From: Gammaproteobacteria bacterium
Lineage (GTDB): Bacteria; Pseudomonadota; Gammaproteobacteria; JABHGC01
Reading direction: 5' to 3'
DNA length: 64,000 bases
Assembly: GCA_027077805.1 (NCBI GenBank)
Contig: JALWTS010000034.1
Span: 62,001-126,000 of the forward strand
The notes under the pieces were generated by a model. It saw only the letters and a list, made by a program, of their open reading frames with translations. It was not told the DNA's origin and ran no database searches. The translations under genes and the position numbers were made by a program. The first letter of the stretch is position 1; each line of letters begins with the position of its first letter. Positions 9,977 to 17,906 of this stretch are shown here, one piece after another.

Positions 9977-10852
9977 GTGAATATTGCAAATGCTTTGGAT
10001 TTAATTATTTTCTTTTGTTTAGGATTGTCCATTTTTTTAGGGCTATCTCGTGGTTTTATACGAGAAGTTTTATCGTTATCTGTTTGGTTTTTGACCATTG
10101 TTTGGGTCATGGTCTTTATTGATAGAATTTCACCTATGTTCAAATCTTATGTCGCTGATCCTCAAATGCAATTTGTATTGGCTTTAATCGTGTTATTTTT
10201 ACCGGCTTATTTTATGCTAAAAATCATTGCCGATTTGTTAGTGCGAATTTTTTTACGAGATGGTTTGGATAGTTATGATCACATTTTAGGTTTGCTTTTT
10301 GGGGCAATTAGGGGGGGAATTGTATTATCTGCGTTAGTTTTAGTGGGGCAAGCCACAAAAATTCGTCATTATCAATGGTGGGTGGAATCATATTCGGTTC
10401 AAGCCTTGCAACATTGGATGGAAGAAACGAAAGATTTATGGCCGGAAACCTTAAAAAACAAAGTGGCTTATCAACCGAGTAAAACAAGACGTTTGATTTT
10501 GCAACTCAATACCAGTGGGCATTATCAAGCGAAAGGGTATTTGAATGATTACCCTGTGGACTTTTTAATTGATACGGGGGCGACAGTGGTTGCCATACCC
10601 GCATTATTCGCACCACAAATCGGTTTAGAGTTGGGAGCACCTGAAAAAATTATGACTGCCAAAGGAGAAACAACCATGCATCAAACCAATATTGAACAAA
10701 TTCGTTTAGGCAATATTACTTTGCATAATGTGGAAGGCGGGATTGTGATCGGTATGGAGGATAATAGAGTCTTATTAGGCATGAGTTTTTTAAAGCGTTT
10801 GAATATGCAGCAACAGCGTAATATGTTGATTTTGGAGCAAAGTAGCGACTAA
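9977..10852 (+). CDS. CvpA domain fused to a retropepsin-like aspartic protease
   Basis: The 291-residue protein joins two known units. Residues 1-155 are a CvpA-type membrane domain: four hydrophobic helices, LSRGFIREVLSL and the conserved LGLLFGAIRGG. Residues 170-291 resemble the bacterial clan AA (retroviral-type) aspartic proteases, with the catalytic triplet DTG at 199-201 in LIDTGATVVAIP and a C-terminal LLGMSFLKRL that forms the second conserved flap/loop region. The protease part should be periplasmic if the last helix crosses outward, but that is inference. The GTG start follows AAGG by a plausible distance. The gene lies 12 bases after comEC and 119 before exbB. Confidence 0.85.
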   Translation: MNIANALDLIIFFCLGLSIFLGLSRGFIREVLSLSVWFLTIVWVMVFIDRISPMFKSYVADPQMQFVLALIVLFLPAYFMLKIIADLLVRIFLRDGLDSYDHILGLLFGAIRGGIVLSALVLVGQATKIRHYQWWVESYSVQALQHWMEETKDLWPETLKNKVAYQPSKTRRLILQLNTSGHYQAKGYLNDYPVDFLIDTGATVVAIPALFAPQIGLELGAPEKIMTAKGETTMHQTNIEQIRLGNITLHNVEGGIVIGMEDNRVLLGMSFLKRLNMQQQRNMLILEQSSD

Positions 10853-10971
10853 TTATCATCAATGTTAAATCATTAAAATGTTATGATAAATTAATTCTAC
10901 TAAAAACCATTTAAAATTGGAAAATTTGTTCTACAATCTGAAGGTATTAAAAAAATAAGAGGACATAGGCA

Positions 10972-11586
10972 GTGTTTGAATTAATTAAAGCAGGTGGTTT
11001 GTTAATGATTCCTATTTTGGCTTGCTCAGTATTAGCATTAGCCATTATTTTGGAACGATTTGTGGCTTTGCGCAAAAAGAAAATGATTCCTGATAAATTA
11101 GTGAGTCAAGTTTGGCAATTACATAAAAGCAAAAAACTTGATAAAGCCCAAATTAACCAAATTGCCTCCGCATCTCCTTTAGGGCGAATTTTAGCGGCAG
11201 GATTGAGAAACTTACATCATGAACGTGACGTTATGAAAGAAAGCATTGAAGAAACGGGTCGGCAAGTCGTTCATGCTATGGAAAAATATTTAAACACTTT
11301 AGGGACGATTGCCTCTATTACGCCATTACTAGGGTTATTAGGGACGGTGATTGGTATGATTCGAGTATTTACTGCGATTATGACTCATGGTGTAGGTGAT
11401 CCCGGCGTTTTAGCGGGTGGGATTTCCGAGGCCTTAATTACGACGGCGGCGGGTTTGTCCGTTGCCATCCCTACTTTGATTTTTTATCGTTATTTTCGAG
11501 GCAAAGTAGATGCGTTAGTGTTAGAAATGGAAGAAGAAGCCTTGAAAATGGTAGAAATTATGCATGGTAGCCGTGAAGGTAATTGA
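10972..11586 (+). CDS. exbB: ExbB/TolQ/MotA family proton channel subunit
   Basis: The 204-residue inner-membrane protein belongs to the ExbB/TolQ family, which uses the proton-motive force with ExbD to energise TonB-like or export-linked systems. The first helix is GGLLMIPILACSVLALAIILERF. The conserved pair of C-terminal helices contains ITPLLGLLGTVIGMIRVF and GISEALITTAAGLSVAIP. Start is GTG, supported by a purine-rich GAGGACATAGG stretch just upstream. In many gammaproteobacteria this exbB-exbD pair sits between comEC and msbA, as here; the partner protein in that context is not established. Confidence 0.92.
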   Translation: MFELIKAGGLLMIPILACSVLALAIILERFVALRKKKMIPDKLVSQVWQLHKSKKLDKAQINQIASASPLGRILAAGLRNLHHERDVMKESIEETGRQVVHAMEKYLNTLGTIASITPLLGLLGTVIGMIRVFTAIMTHGVGDPGVLAGGISEALITTAAGLSVAIPTLIFYRYFRGKVDALVLEMEEEALKMVEIMHGSREGN

Positions 11587-11629
11587 TAGAATATAGAATA
11601 ATATTGTCAATTAAATAGGGAAAATAAGC

Positions 11630-12064
11630 ATGAATTTTCATTCTAAACAAACACCTGAACCTGATCCAAATATTACACCATTGATTGATGTGGTTTTTTT
11701 GTTATTGATTTTTTTTATGGTATCCACCACCTTTACCCATGAAACTCAAATTAAATTAGATTTGCCTGAGGCGGATGCCGAAGCTAGAGCCTTGGATAAA
11801 AATTATATTGATGTCACCATTGATGCCCAAGGTGGTTATTATATCAATCAATTACAACCACGAGATAATGAGCCTAAAACGCTGAAAGCCGTGATTAAAA
11901 AAGCATTAAAACAAATCAATTTGCCAAAACGTCAGTTACCCTTTGTTATTAGTTCGGATGCTAAGACGCCTCATCAAGCTGTGGTAACCATTATGAATGT
12001 CGCTAGTCAGATGGGCTTTTCTCATATTACCTTTGTAACCAAAGAACCTACAGAGACCAATTAA
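11630..12064 (+). CDS. exbD: ExbD/TolR family proton channel subunit
   Basis: The 144-residue protein has a short cytoplasmic N-terminus with NITPLIDVVFLLLIFFMV. The Asp inside this single helix is the residue that takes part in proton translocation in ExbD/TolR. A periplasmic domain rich in conserved short strands follows, including KRQLPFVISSDAKTPHQAVV. It partners the ExbB encoded 43 bases upstream. Its stop codon is four bases before the GTG of msbA, so translation is probably coupled. Confidence 0.92.
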   Translation: MNFHSKQTPEPDPNITPLIDVVFLLLIFFMVSTTFTHETQIKLDLPEADAEARALDKNYIDVTIDAQGGYYINQLQPRDNEPKTLKAVIKKALKQINLPKRQLPFVISSDAKTPHQAVVTIMNVASQMGFSHITFVTKEPTETN

Positions 12065-12067
12065 CAC

Positions 12068-13816
12068 GTGTCAACTTCTGCCTCTGGACTACAATCGGCA
12101 ACTGCTGTAAAGATTTATCAGCGATTGTTGACTTATGCCTTGCCTTATTGGCGAATGTTTGCACTTGCGATTGTTGGCATGGTGGTATATGCCTTAACTG
12201 AGCCTGTGTTTGCCGCAATGATGAAACCTTTATTGGATGGTAGCTTTGTTGAAAAAAATCCCGACACCATTCGTTTGATTCCCATGGTGCTTTTAGGTAT
12301 TTTTATGGTAAGAGCCATTTTTGGATTTTTATCATCTTATTGTATTCGCTGGGTTGGGCGTAAAGTTGTGGCGGATTTGCGTCAAGAAATGTTTGCGAAA
12401 TTGCTGAAAATGCCGACCTGTCATTATGATAATACATCTTCAGGGAAGTTATTATCTAAGTTAATTTATAATGTGGATCAAGTCGCACAAGCAACGACTA
12501 CTGCCTTGACAATTTTAGTGAGAGATACCATATCATTAATTGGTTTATTAGCATGGATGTTATATTTACACTTAGTTTTATCCATGACCTTTTTATTAGT
12601 TGGACCCGTCATTGCTTTATCATTGTCTTATGTGATTAAACGTTTTCGCCGAATTAGTAAAAATATTCAAAAATCTATGGGACAGATTACGCATTTTTCG
12701 GAAGAGGTGATTGAAGGGCATAGAGTGGTCAAAGCCTTTGGTGGGCAAGCCTATGAAATGGAAAATTTTATTAAGGTTAATGAAAAAAATCGTCATCAAC
12801 AAATGAAAATGGTGGTAACGGATAATGTGAGTGTTTCTTTGATTCAATTGATTGTTGCCATGGCATTATCAGGCATTATTTATTTATCAACTTTAGATTC
12901 AATGCGTGAAGCGATTTCTGTTGGTACATTTATGTCATTTGTAGTGGCAATGGGTATGTTATTAGGCCCTATTAAACGTTTAACCAAAGTGAATTCGCAT
13001 ATTCAAAAGGGCATTGCGGCGGCGGATAGTTTATTTGAATTATTAGACACTGACATTGAAAACGATCAGGGTCGCATCGTGTTGGAGAAAGTCAAAGGTG
13101 AGATTCAATTTCAAGATGTTTGGCATCGTTATGATGAAAACAAAGCATGGGCGTTAAAATCAATCAATTTGACCATTCCTGCGGGAAAAACAGTCGCATT
13201 TGTCGGTGGTTCTGGTGGGGGGAAAACCACTTTAGTAAACTTAATTCCACGGTTTTATGAGGCTTGCCAAGGTAAGATTACTTTAGATGGTCATAATATT
13301 GAGGATTTGACATTAGACAGTCTAAGACAACAAATTGCCTTAGTCAGTCAAGATATTACTTTATTTAATGACAGCATTGCTAATAATATTGCCTATGGCT
13401 ATAAACGAGGGGCTAGTCGTGAACACATTGAACAAGCAGCAAAAGCCGCTCATATCTTAGATTTTATCAATAGTTTGCCGGATGGCTTGGATAGCTTAGT
13501 CGGTGAGAATGGGGTATTATTATCAGGTGGACAACGGCAACGCATTGCCATTGCGAGAGCCATTCTAAAAGATGCCCCTATCTTGATTTTAGATGAAGCC
13601 ACCGCAGCGTTAGATAACGAATCAGAACGCCATATTCAACTGGCTTTAGAAGAATTAATGAAAAATCGCACGACTTTAGTCATAGCGCATCGATTATCTA
13701 CCATTGAAAAAGCGGATAGGATTGTGGTAATGAATCAAGGCGAAATTGTCGAGCAAGGGACACATCAATCCTTATTGAAACTTAATCGTTACTATGCGGA
13801 ATTGCAGAATAAATAG
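12068..13816 (+). CDS. msbA: Lipid A export ATP-binding/permease protein MsbA
   Basis: This half-size ABC exporter flips lipid A-core across the inner membrane. The 582 residues match MsbA. An N-terminal six-helix transmembrane domain spans about residues 1-320, and the nucleotide-binding domain follows, with Walker [10 protein letters not shown], signature [15 protein letters not shown], Walker [12 protein letters not shown] and the switch His in [13 protein letters not shown]. The start is GTG at 12068, three bases after exbD ends. It precedes lpxK, as in E. coli, tying the operon to LPS assembly. Confidence 0.95.
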   Translation: MSTSASGLQSATAVKIYQRLLTYALPYWRMFALAIVGMVVYALTEPVFAAMMKPLLDGSFVEKNPDTIRLIPMVLLGIFMVRAIFGFLSSYCIRWVGRKVVADLRQEMFAKLLKMPTCHYDNTSSGKLLSKLIYNVDQVAQATTTALTILVRDTISLIGLLAWMLYLHLVLSMTFLLVGPVIALSLSYVIKRFRRISKNIQKSMGQITHFSEEVIEGHRVVKAFGGQAYEMENFIKVNEKNRHQQMKMVVTDNVSVSLIQLIVAMALSGIIYLSTLDSMREAISVGTFMSFVVAMGMLLGPIKRLTKVNSHIQKGIAAADSLFELLDTDIENDQGRIVLEKVKGEIQFQDVWHRYDENKAWALKSINLTIPAGKTVAFVGGSGGGKTTLVNLIPRFYEACQGKITLDGHNIEDLTLDSLRQQIALVSQDITLFNDSIANNIAYGYKRGASREHIEQAAKAAHILDFINSLPDGLDSLVGENGVLLSGGQRQRIAIARAILKDAPILILDEATAALDNESERHIQLALEELMKNRTTLVIAHRLSTIEKADRIVVMNQGEIVEQGTHQSLLKLNRYYAELQNK

Positions 13817-13827
13817 AGATAGAAACA

Positions 13828-15009
13828 TTGAGCTGGCTAGAACAAAGTTGGTATCGCCCTTATAGTTTAAGTTTATTATTGCTACCTATTACTGGGTTAT
13901 TTTGTAGTATTGTTTGCTTACGGCGTTTGGCGTATCAACAAGGCTGGTTAAGCTCTTTTGTTTGCAACATTCCTGTCATTATTGTGGGGAATATTAGTGT
14001 TGGTGGCACAGGCAAAACGCCAGTTGTCATTGCGATTGCACAATACCTACAATCTATGGGTTTAAAACCTGCGATTATCAGTCGAGGTTATGGTGGCAAA
14101 CAACCCTTACAACCCATTGCCGTAAGCAGTGATAGTATTGCCAGTGAGGTTGGGGATGAAGCCTTGCTTTTAGCCAGACGTGCGAATTGTCCTGTTTGGA
14201 TTGGGCGTAAGCGAGCCTTAGTTGCTCAAGCAGTGGCACAAACAACCGATTGTAATATTATTGTTACGGATGATGGTTTACAACATTATGCCTTAGCCAG
14301 AGATATTGAATTAGCCGTGATTGATGCTAAGCGAGGACATGGGAATGGGTTTTGTTTGCCAGCAGGACCATTAAGAGAACCCATATCACGATTAAAACAA
14401 GTTGATTTTGTGATTTTGAATGGCACAGGGGCAGGTTTATCAAATTTAACCGCAGATACGCAGATTAATTATCAAATGGCTAAGGTGCTTAATGTTAAAG
14501 CTGGACTAAATATGAAGCGGAATCTCAATGATTGGCAAGGTAAAACTGTACATGCCGTGGCAGGGATTGGACATCCGCAACGTTTTTTTCAGCTATTCGC
14601 ACCGTATAAGATTGATATTATACATCACTCTTTCCCTGATCATCATTTATATAGTGAAAAAGAACTGGATTTTGGGGATGAGCACGATATTATAATGACT
14701 GAAAAGGATGCGGTAAAATGTCAATTATTTGCCAAGTCGAATATGTATTATTTACCAATTACCGTACAATTTGACCAGAATTGGCAACATAAATTGGCAA
14801 CATTGGTTCAAAGCAAATGGGAGCAAAAGATGAATAAAAAATTATTAGATATACTCGTTTGTCCAATCTGTCAAGGCAAATTAGAGTATGACAAAAAAAA
14901 TCAGGAATTAATCTGTAAAGCAGACAAACTTGCCTTTCCGATTCAAGAGGATGCTCCTGTCATGCTAGAATCCGAAGCTCGGCACTTAAGCGAAGCAGAG
15001 CTTGTTTAG
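13828..15009 (+). CDS. lpxK: Tetraacyldisaccharide 4'-kinase fused to a YcaR/Trm112-like domain
   Basis: Residues 1-330 are LpxK, which phosphorylates the 4' position of the lipid A precursor. They have an N-terminal membrane-anchoring helix, [17 protein letters not shown] as P-loop, [11 protein letters not shown] and PAGPLREP. Residues 334-393 form a complete YcaR (UPF0434/Trm112-like) unit starting [18 protein letters not shown], with CPIC but the second Cys pair reduced to one Cys in LICKADK. In E. coli lpxK, ycaR and kdsB are separate genes in this order; here the first two share one frame with no stop between. An internal ATG at 14830 is preceded by GGGAGC, so a separate YcaR may also be made. 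The start is TTG at 13828 with a weak ribosome site. Confidence 0.9.
   Translation: MSWLEQSWYRPYSLSLLLLPITGLFCSIVCLRRLAYQQGWLSSFVCNIPVIIVGNISVGGTGKTPVVIAIAQYLQSMGLKPAIISRGYGGKQPLQPIAVSSDSIASEVGDEALLLARRANCPVWIGRKRALVAQAVAQTTDCNIIVTDDGLQHYALARDIELAVIDAKRGHGNGFCLPAGPLREPISRLKQVDFVILNGTGAGLSNLTADTQINYQMAKVLNVKAGLNMKRNLNDWQGKTVHAVAGIGHPQRFFQLFAPYKIDIIHHSFPDHHLYSEKELDFGDEHDIIMTEKDAVKCQLFAKSNMYYLPITVQFDQNWQHKLATLVQSKWEQKMNKKLLDILVCPICQGKLEYDKKNQELICKADKLAFPIQEDAPVMLESEARHLSEAELV
14830..15009 (+). other. ycaR: Possible internally initiated YcaR (UPF0434) within the lpxK frame
   Basis: An ATG in the same frame as lpxK starts a 59-residue segment that matches a whole YcaR/Trm112-like protein. GGGAG lies about seven bases upstream, a strong Shine-Dalgarno candidate in a genome where they are often weak. 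Either a fusion protein, a free YcaR or both may be produced. The signal fits a recent loss of the lpxK stop codon. Confidence 0.5.
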
Positions 15010-15012
15010 CCA

Positions 15013-15783
15013 ATGGGTTTTCGAGTCGTCATTCCTGCCAGATACCAATCCACACGTTTACCTGCCAAGGCCTTACGCTTAATTGCAGGAAAAACCATGA
15101 TTTGCCATGTGGTTGAACGTGCCTTAGAAAGTCATGCCAAACAAATTGTAGTGGCAACTGATGATCAGCGTATTGTGGATGCCGTTGCCCATTTGCCGAT
15201 TACCACTTGTTTAACCGCTAGGGAACATAAAACAGGCACGGATAGAATTGCGGAAGTCATTGAAAAATTGTCTTGGAGTGAACAAGAAATTGTGGTCAAC
15301 TTGCAAGGGGATGAACCTTTAATGCCTGCCAGTTTAGTGAATCAAGTAGCGGATGATTTAGAACAACATACGGATGCCAAAGTAACCACTCTAGTGATGC
15401 CAATTGAGAATAAAGCCACATTGTTTGATCCAAATGTGGTCAAAGTTGTGTTAGATCAGCAAGGCTATGCCTTATATTTTAGTCGTGCACCCATTCCTTG
15501 GCATAGAGATCAGTATGCCAATTCTGCAACTGAGAATTTTGAAAATTTACCCAAGCACGGTGATTATTTACGCCATATTGGCTTATATGCGTACCGAGCA
15601 GGTTTTATTCAACAATTTGTTACTTGGTCAGCAAGTTTGTTAGAGCAGGTGGAATCTTTAGAACAGCTTAGAGTATTAAGTCATGGGGATAAAATTCATG
15701 TTTCCTTAGCAAAACAACCTCCCGGACATGGCGTAGATACTGAAGCTGATTTAGCGAAAGTCGCTCAGATTCTTGAATCATAA
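15013..15783 (+). CDS. kdsB: 3-deoxy-manno-octulosonate cytidylyltransferase
   Basis: The enzyme makes CMP-Kdo from CTP and Kdo for the LPS inner core. The 256-residue protein has VIPARYQSTRLPAKAL, which binds CTP, the metal/substrate motif NLQGDEPLMP, and HIGLYAYR near the C-terminal third. Length is normal for the family. It follows the lpxK-ycaR frame by three bases and closes the envelope operon. A small A/T-rich hairpin follows the stop. Confidence 0.96.
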   Translation: MGFRVVIPARYQSTRLPAKALRLIAGKTMICHVVERALESHAKQIVVATDDQRIVDAVAHLPITTCLTAREHKTGTDRIAEVIEKLSWSEQEIVVNLQGDEPLMPASLVNQVADDLEQHTDAKVTTLVMPIENKATLFDPNVVKVVLDQQGYALYFSRAPIPWHRDQYANSATENFENLPKHGDYLRHIGLYAYRAGFIQQFVTWSASLLEQVESLEQLRVLSHGDKIHVSLAKQPPGHGVDTEADLAKVAQILES

Positions 15784-15786
15784 TCC

Positions 15787-15807
15787 ATTTTTCATTTTGT
15801 GAAAAAT
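15787..15807 (+). terminator. Candidate weak terminator after kdsB
   Basis: ATTTTTCA and TGAAAAAT form an 8-base perfect stem around a TTTTG loop directly after the kdsB stop. The stem is nearly all A/T and is followed only by TTG, so intrinsic termination would be inefficient. Its placement at the end of the operon is the main support. Confidence 0.35.
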
Positions 15808-15867
15808 TTGTTGATAATAGATAATAATTTACTATAAATATCACTATAAATAATAGTCATTCGTAAG

Positions 15868-16425
15868 TTATTTTTTTTCAGGCATCATAGAGGAATGATG
15901 ATGGATGATCAGCCATTGCTTGTGACGGTATTCATATACAAAAGTATAGCGAGCAGGGACTATTTCCTTTTTACCATTTGATATCACTTCAAAATCGTAA
16001 ATGCCTGCGTCAGTTATTTTATTACAGCCTTGTTTTATATTGCGTTGTTTAATAATGCCATAAGGCTTTTTTTTCAAGAAATGTTTAAAGTAGTCTTCAA
16101 TTTCTTCAGGTGTGGTGCGTGGTAAGTTTGAAACAGTTGGCAGTAGTATGGCATCTTCTGCATATAGCGTTGCAACAGTTTTCGCATTGCCTGTTTGTAG
16201 TGCATTGTTCCATTTATTAAATAATTCTTCTACCAATTTTTTAGTGGTTGGTTGGCAAGTAACGGTTTCATTATCGCTAGGCGTGTCAATGGCTAGATTA
16301 TGTGCCGCACGTCCAGTGATGAATTTCTGAGCATTATTACGTTGGTAGTGACCATAGCTAATACCATTTTCAGCACCTTGATCAATACCCTTTGTTCCTG
16401 AAATTTTGTAGCGTTTACTATTCAT
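15868..16425 (-). CDS. SnoaL-like (DUF4440/SgcJ-type) cone-fold protein
   Basis: The last 130 of 185 residues resemble the NTF2-like/SnoaL superfamily, specifically the SgcJ/EcaC and CaMKII-association-domain-like group. Supporting motifs are LFNKWNNALQTGNAKTVATLYAEDAILLPT, a YTFVYEY strand and the terminal WLIIHHHSSMMPE. The first 55 residues are polar, carry no signal peptide, and are not recognised. These folds are used as small-molecule enzymes or as oligomerisation modules, so no reaction can be named. It faces away from the divergent QueD-like gene and is convergent with kdsB. Confidence 0.7.
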   Translation of the reverse strand: MNSKRYKISGTKGIDQGAENGISYGHYQRNNAQKFITGRAAHNLAIDTPSDNETVTCQPTTKKLVEELFNKWNNALQTGNAKTVATLYAEDAILLPTVSNLPRTTPEEIEDYFKHFLKKKPYGIIKQRNIKQGCNKITDAGIYDFEVISNGKKEIVPARYTFVYEYRHKQWLIIHHHSSMMPEKK

Positions 16426-16456
16426 AGTTTTCTTTTTTGTTTAGAAGTCATATCAG

Positions 16457-16484
16457 TTGTTAAATTATAATAATGTATTATATC
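16457..16484 (+). promoter_or_regulatory. Candidate sigma-70 promoter for the small ORF and QueD-like gene
   Basis: TTGTTA (16457-16462) and TATATC (16479-16484) are separated by 16 bases in the divergent intergenic region, and the small ORF begins 15 bases downstream. Both boxes are imperfect and the region is very A/T-rich, so a chance match is possible. Confidence 0.25.
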
Positions 16485-16498
16485 ATTTAAAATAGGCA

Positions 16499-16588
16499 AT
16501 GGATATGCTGTTTTTAGCAGTCTTTGTCGGCATTATTTTTGGGTATTTTATACACATTTTGAATGAACAAAGGTCTATTATGATATGA
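16499..16588 (+). CDS. Small one-helix membrane protein, 29 residues
   Basis: An ATG at 16499 opens 29 codons starting MDMLFLAVFVGIIFG, ending NEQRSIMI. One hydrophobic helix covers residues 3-20, followed by a short charged tail. The stop TGA overlaps the ATG of the following gene in an ATGA, a classic sign of translational coupling. A second in-frame ATG at 16505 has a better distance from the AGG near 16494. I do not recognise the family. The overlap and the typical membrane-peptide layout are the support; an accidental ORF cannot be excluded. Confidence 0.5.
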   Translation: MDMLFLAVFVGIIFGYFIHILNEQRSIMI

Positions 16589-17445
16589 ACCAGTTATTTG
16601 TAAAAAATGTTACGGTTATTGACTTTTCCTATCTTTGTCCCAAACGTGGTTTGTTAGGAGAAAGCTGGCAAGTTGATATCTATTTGAAAGGAGGCCTTGA
16701 TCAACAAGGTATGGTGATGGATTTCTCGTATGTAAAAAAAACGATTAAAACACTGATTGATGAAGAATTTGATCACAAACTCGTCATTCCCAAGCAATAC
16801 CATTTTAACATTATAGAACAGGACGATGATTATCTAAACACTATCTTCACTATGTCAAATGGATGCAATATAGTCCATAAGGCACCACTATCTGCTTATT
16901 GTCTGTTAGATGTTGAAACCGTTACCTGTGAAAATATGGGCAAGGCAATTGAAAACCGTTTAAAAGAATTATTGCCAAATACGGTTGATGACATTAAATT
17001 GCTTATTTACCCAGAAACTATCAATGGTTTTTATTACCACTATAGTCATGGATTGAAACAACACCAAGGTAATTGTCAACGTATTGCTCATGGTCATCGT
17101 TCTAAGATTGAAATTTTTGAAAATAATCAGCATTGCTCAGAGCTTGAATCAAGCTGGGCTGCTTTATGGCAAGATATTTATATTGGCACACGTGAGGATT
17201 TGATTGACAAAAAAACAATCAATGGTCATGATTATTTTTTATTTAAATATTCCGCTTGCCAAGGCAATTTTGAAATGACACTACCTGCTCAGCAATGTTA
17301 CCTGATAGCGACTGACTCTACTGTTGAAAATCTTGCGGAACATATTGCGACTGAATTGAAAAAACAATATCCTGACAGACAATTCACCATTCAAGTTTAT
17401 GAAGGTATAAATAAAGGTGCTATCAGCCTAACAAACGAATTTTAG
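16585..17445 (+). CDS. Two-unit 6-pyruvoyl-tetrahydropterin synthase/QueD-like protein
   Basis: The 286-residue protein appears to hold two T-fold units of the QueD/PTPS family, whose usual members are about 120-150 residues. The N-terminal unit has GESWQVDIYLKG and GMVMDFSYVKKTIKTLIDEEFDHKL, which match the family core but lack its HGH. The second unit has YYHYSHGL (His152, His155) and HGHRSKIEIF (His169, His171), which supply candidate zinc ligands. QueD makes 6-carboxytetrahydropterin for queuosine; the long tandem form is not assigned a precise reaction here. The ATG has AAAGG upstream and overlaps the small membrane ORF. No other queuosine gene is adjacent. Confidence 0.72.
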   Translation: MNQLFVKNVTVIDFSYLCPKRGLLGESWQVDIYLKGGLDQQGMVMDFSYVKKTIKTLIDEEFDHKLVIPKQYHFNIIEQDDDYLNTIFTMSNGCNIVHKAPLSAYCLLDVETVTCENMGKAIENRLKELLPNTVDDIKLLIYPETINGFYYHYSHGLKQHQGNCQRIAHGHRSKIEIFENNQHCSELESSWAALWQDIYIGTREDLIDKKTINGHDYFLFKYSACQGNFEMTLPAQQCYLIATDSTVENLAEHIATELKKQYPDRQFTIQVYEGINKGAISLTNEF

Positions 17446-17460
17446 CGATTATGTGTTTTG

Positions 17461-17481
17461 ATACTAAAACTTAGTATTTTT
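17461..17481 (+). terminator. Hairpin and T-run after the QueD-like gene
   Basis: ATACTAA and TTAGTAT form a 7-base perfect stem around AAC, followed at once by TTTT. It starts 15 bases after the stop. The stem is A/T-rich but the geometry is that of an intrinsic terminator. It may serve both directions, as the opposing ACP gene ends at 17529. Confidence 0.5.
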
Positions 17482-17528
17482 CAGGGATGTCAGTCGTTAT
17501 AACAATCGTTATTTAGAATCTTAGCAAG

Positions 17529-17801
17529 TCATGATTCATCTTCGGGCGGTAGATAGCTGAGTATTTCTTCGGCAAGTTCCATAAAGTTAAGTTTTTCAAA
17601 CTTAGGCACTAATTTTTCCATTTCTAGCTCATCTTGTTCCAAACCTAAACTATCTTCCAGTTCAATCATTAGCTCTACGACATCTAAACTGGTTTCAAGA
17701 ATATCAGCAACTTTTGTTGTCGCTAAAGTTTCTTGGGTAAGATCGTCATTAAAATGTTTCAGATGTTTATACATTACCTCAAATATTTCTTGTTTATCCA
17801 A
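17529..17801 (-). CDS. Acyl carrier protein
   Basis: The 90-residue acidic helical protein has the ACP core ETSLDVVELMIELEDSLG. Ser38 is the expected attachment point for 4'-phosphopantetheine, although the usual DSL is TSL here. The helix-II acidic pattern VVELMIELED that docks partner enzymes is kept. Start is TTG at 17801, with GGAGT about nine bases upstream on the reverse strand. It lies downstream of the type III polyketide synthase gene on the same strand, suggesting a dedicated carrier. Sequence alone does not show which acyl group it carries, and a role in ordinary fatty acid synthesis is less likely because no fab genes are near. Confidence 0.85.
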   Translation of the reverse strand: MDKQEIFEVMYKHLKHFNDDLTQETLATTKVADILETSLDVVELMIELEDSLGLEQDELEMEKLVPKFEKLNFMELAEEILSYLPPEDES

Positions 17802-17825
17802 AAGTTTTACTCCTACTTTGTAATT

Positions 17826-17903
17826 TTAAGCAACTTTACGAAGACAACCGTAAATAACATTAAAACCCGCCCCAATAGTGATTAAATTAATGACTTCATC
17901 GTG
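17826..17903 (-). pseudogene. Remnant 3' end of a second type III polyketide synthase
   Basis: Read on the reverse strand this stretch encodes DEVINLITIGAGFNVIYGCL, then RKVA and a stop. It repeats the last 25 codons of the intact synthase that starts again 81 bases away, with about eight base differences in some 80 and a few conservative residue changes. No upstream part of the second copy is present. The simplest reading is a former tandem pair that collapsed, leaving one full gene and the tail of another. Confidence 0.75.
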
Positions 17904-17906
17904 ATT

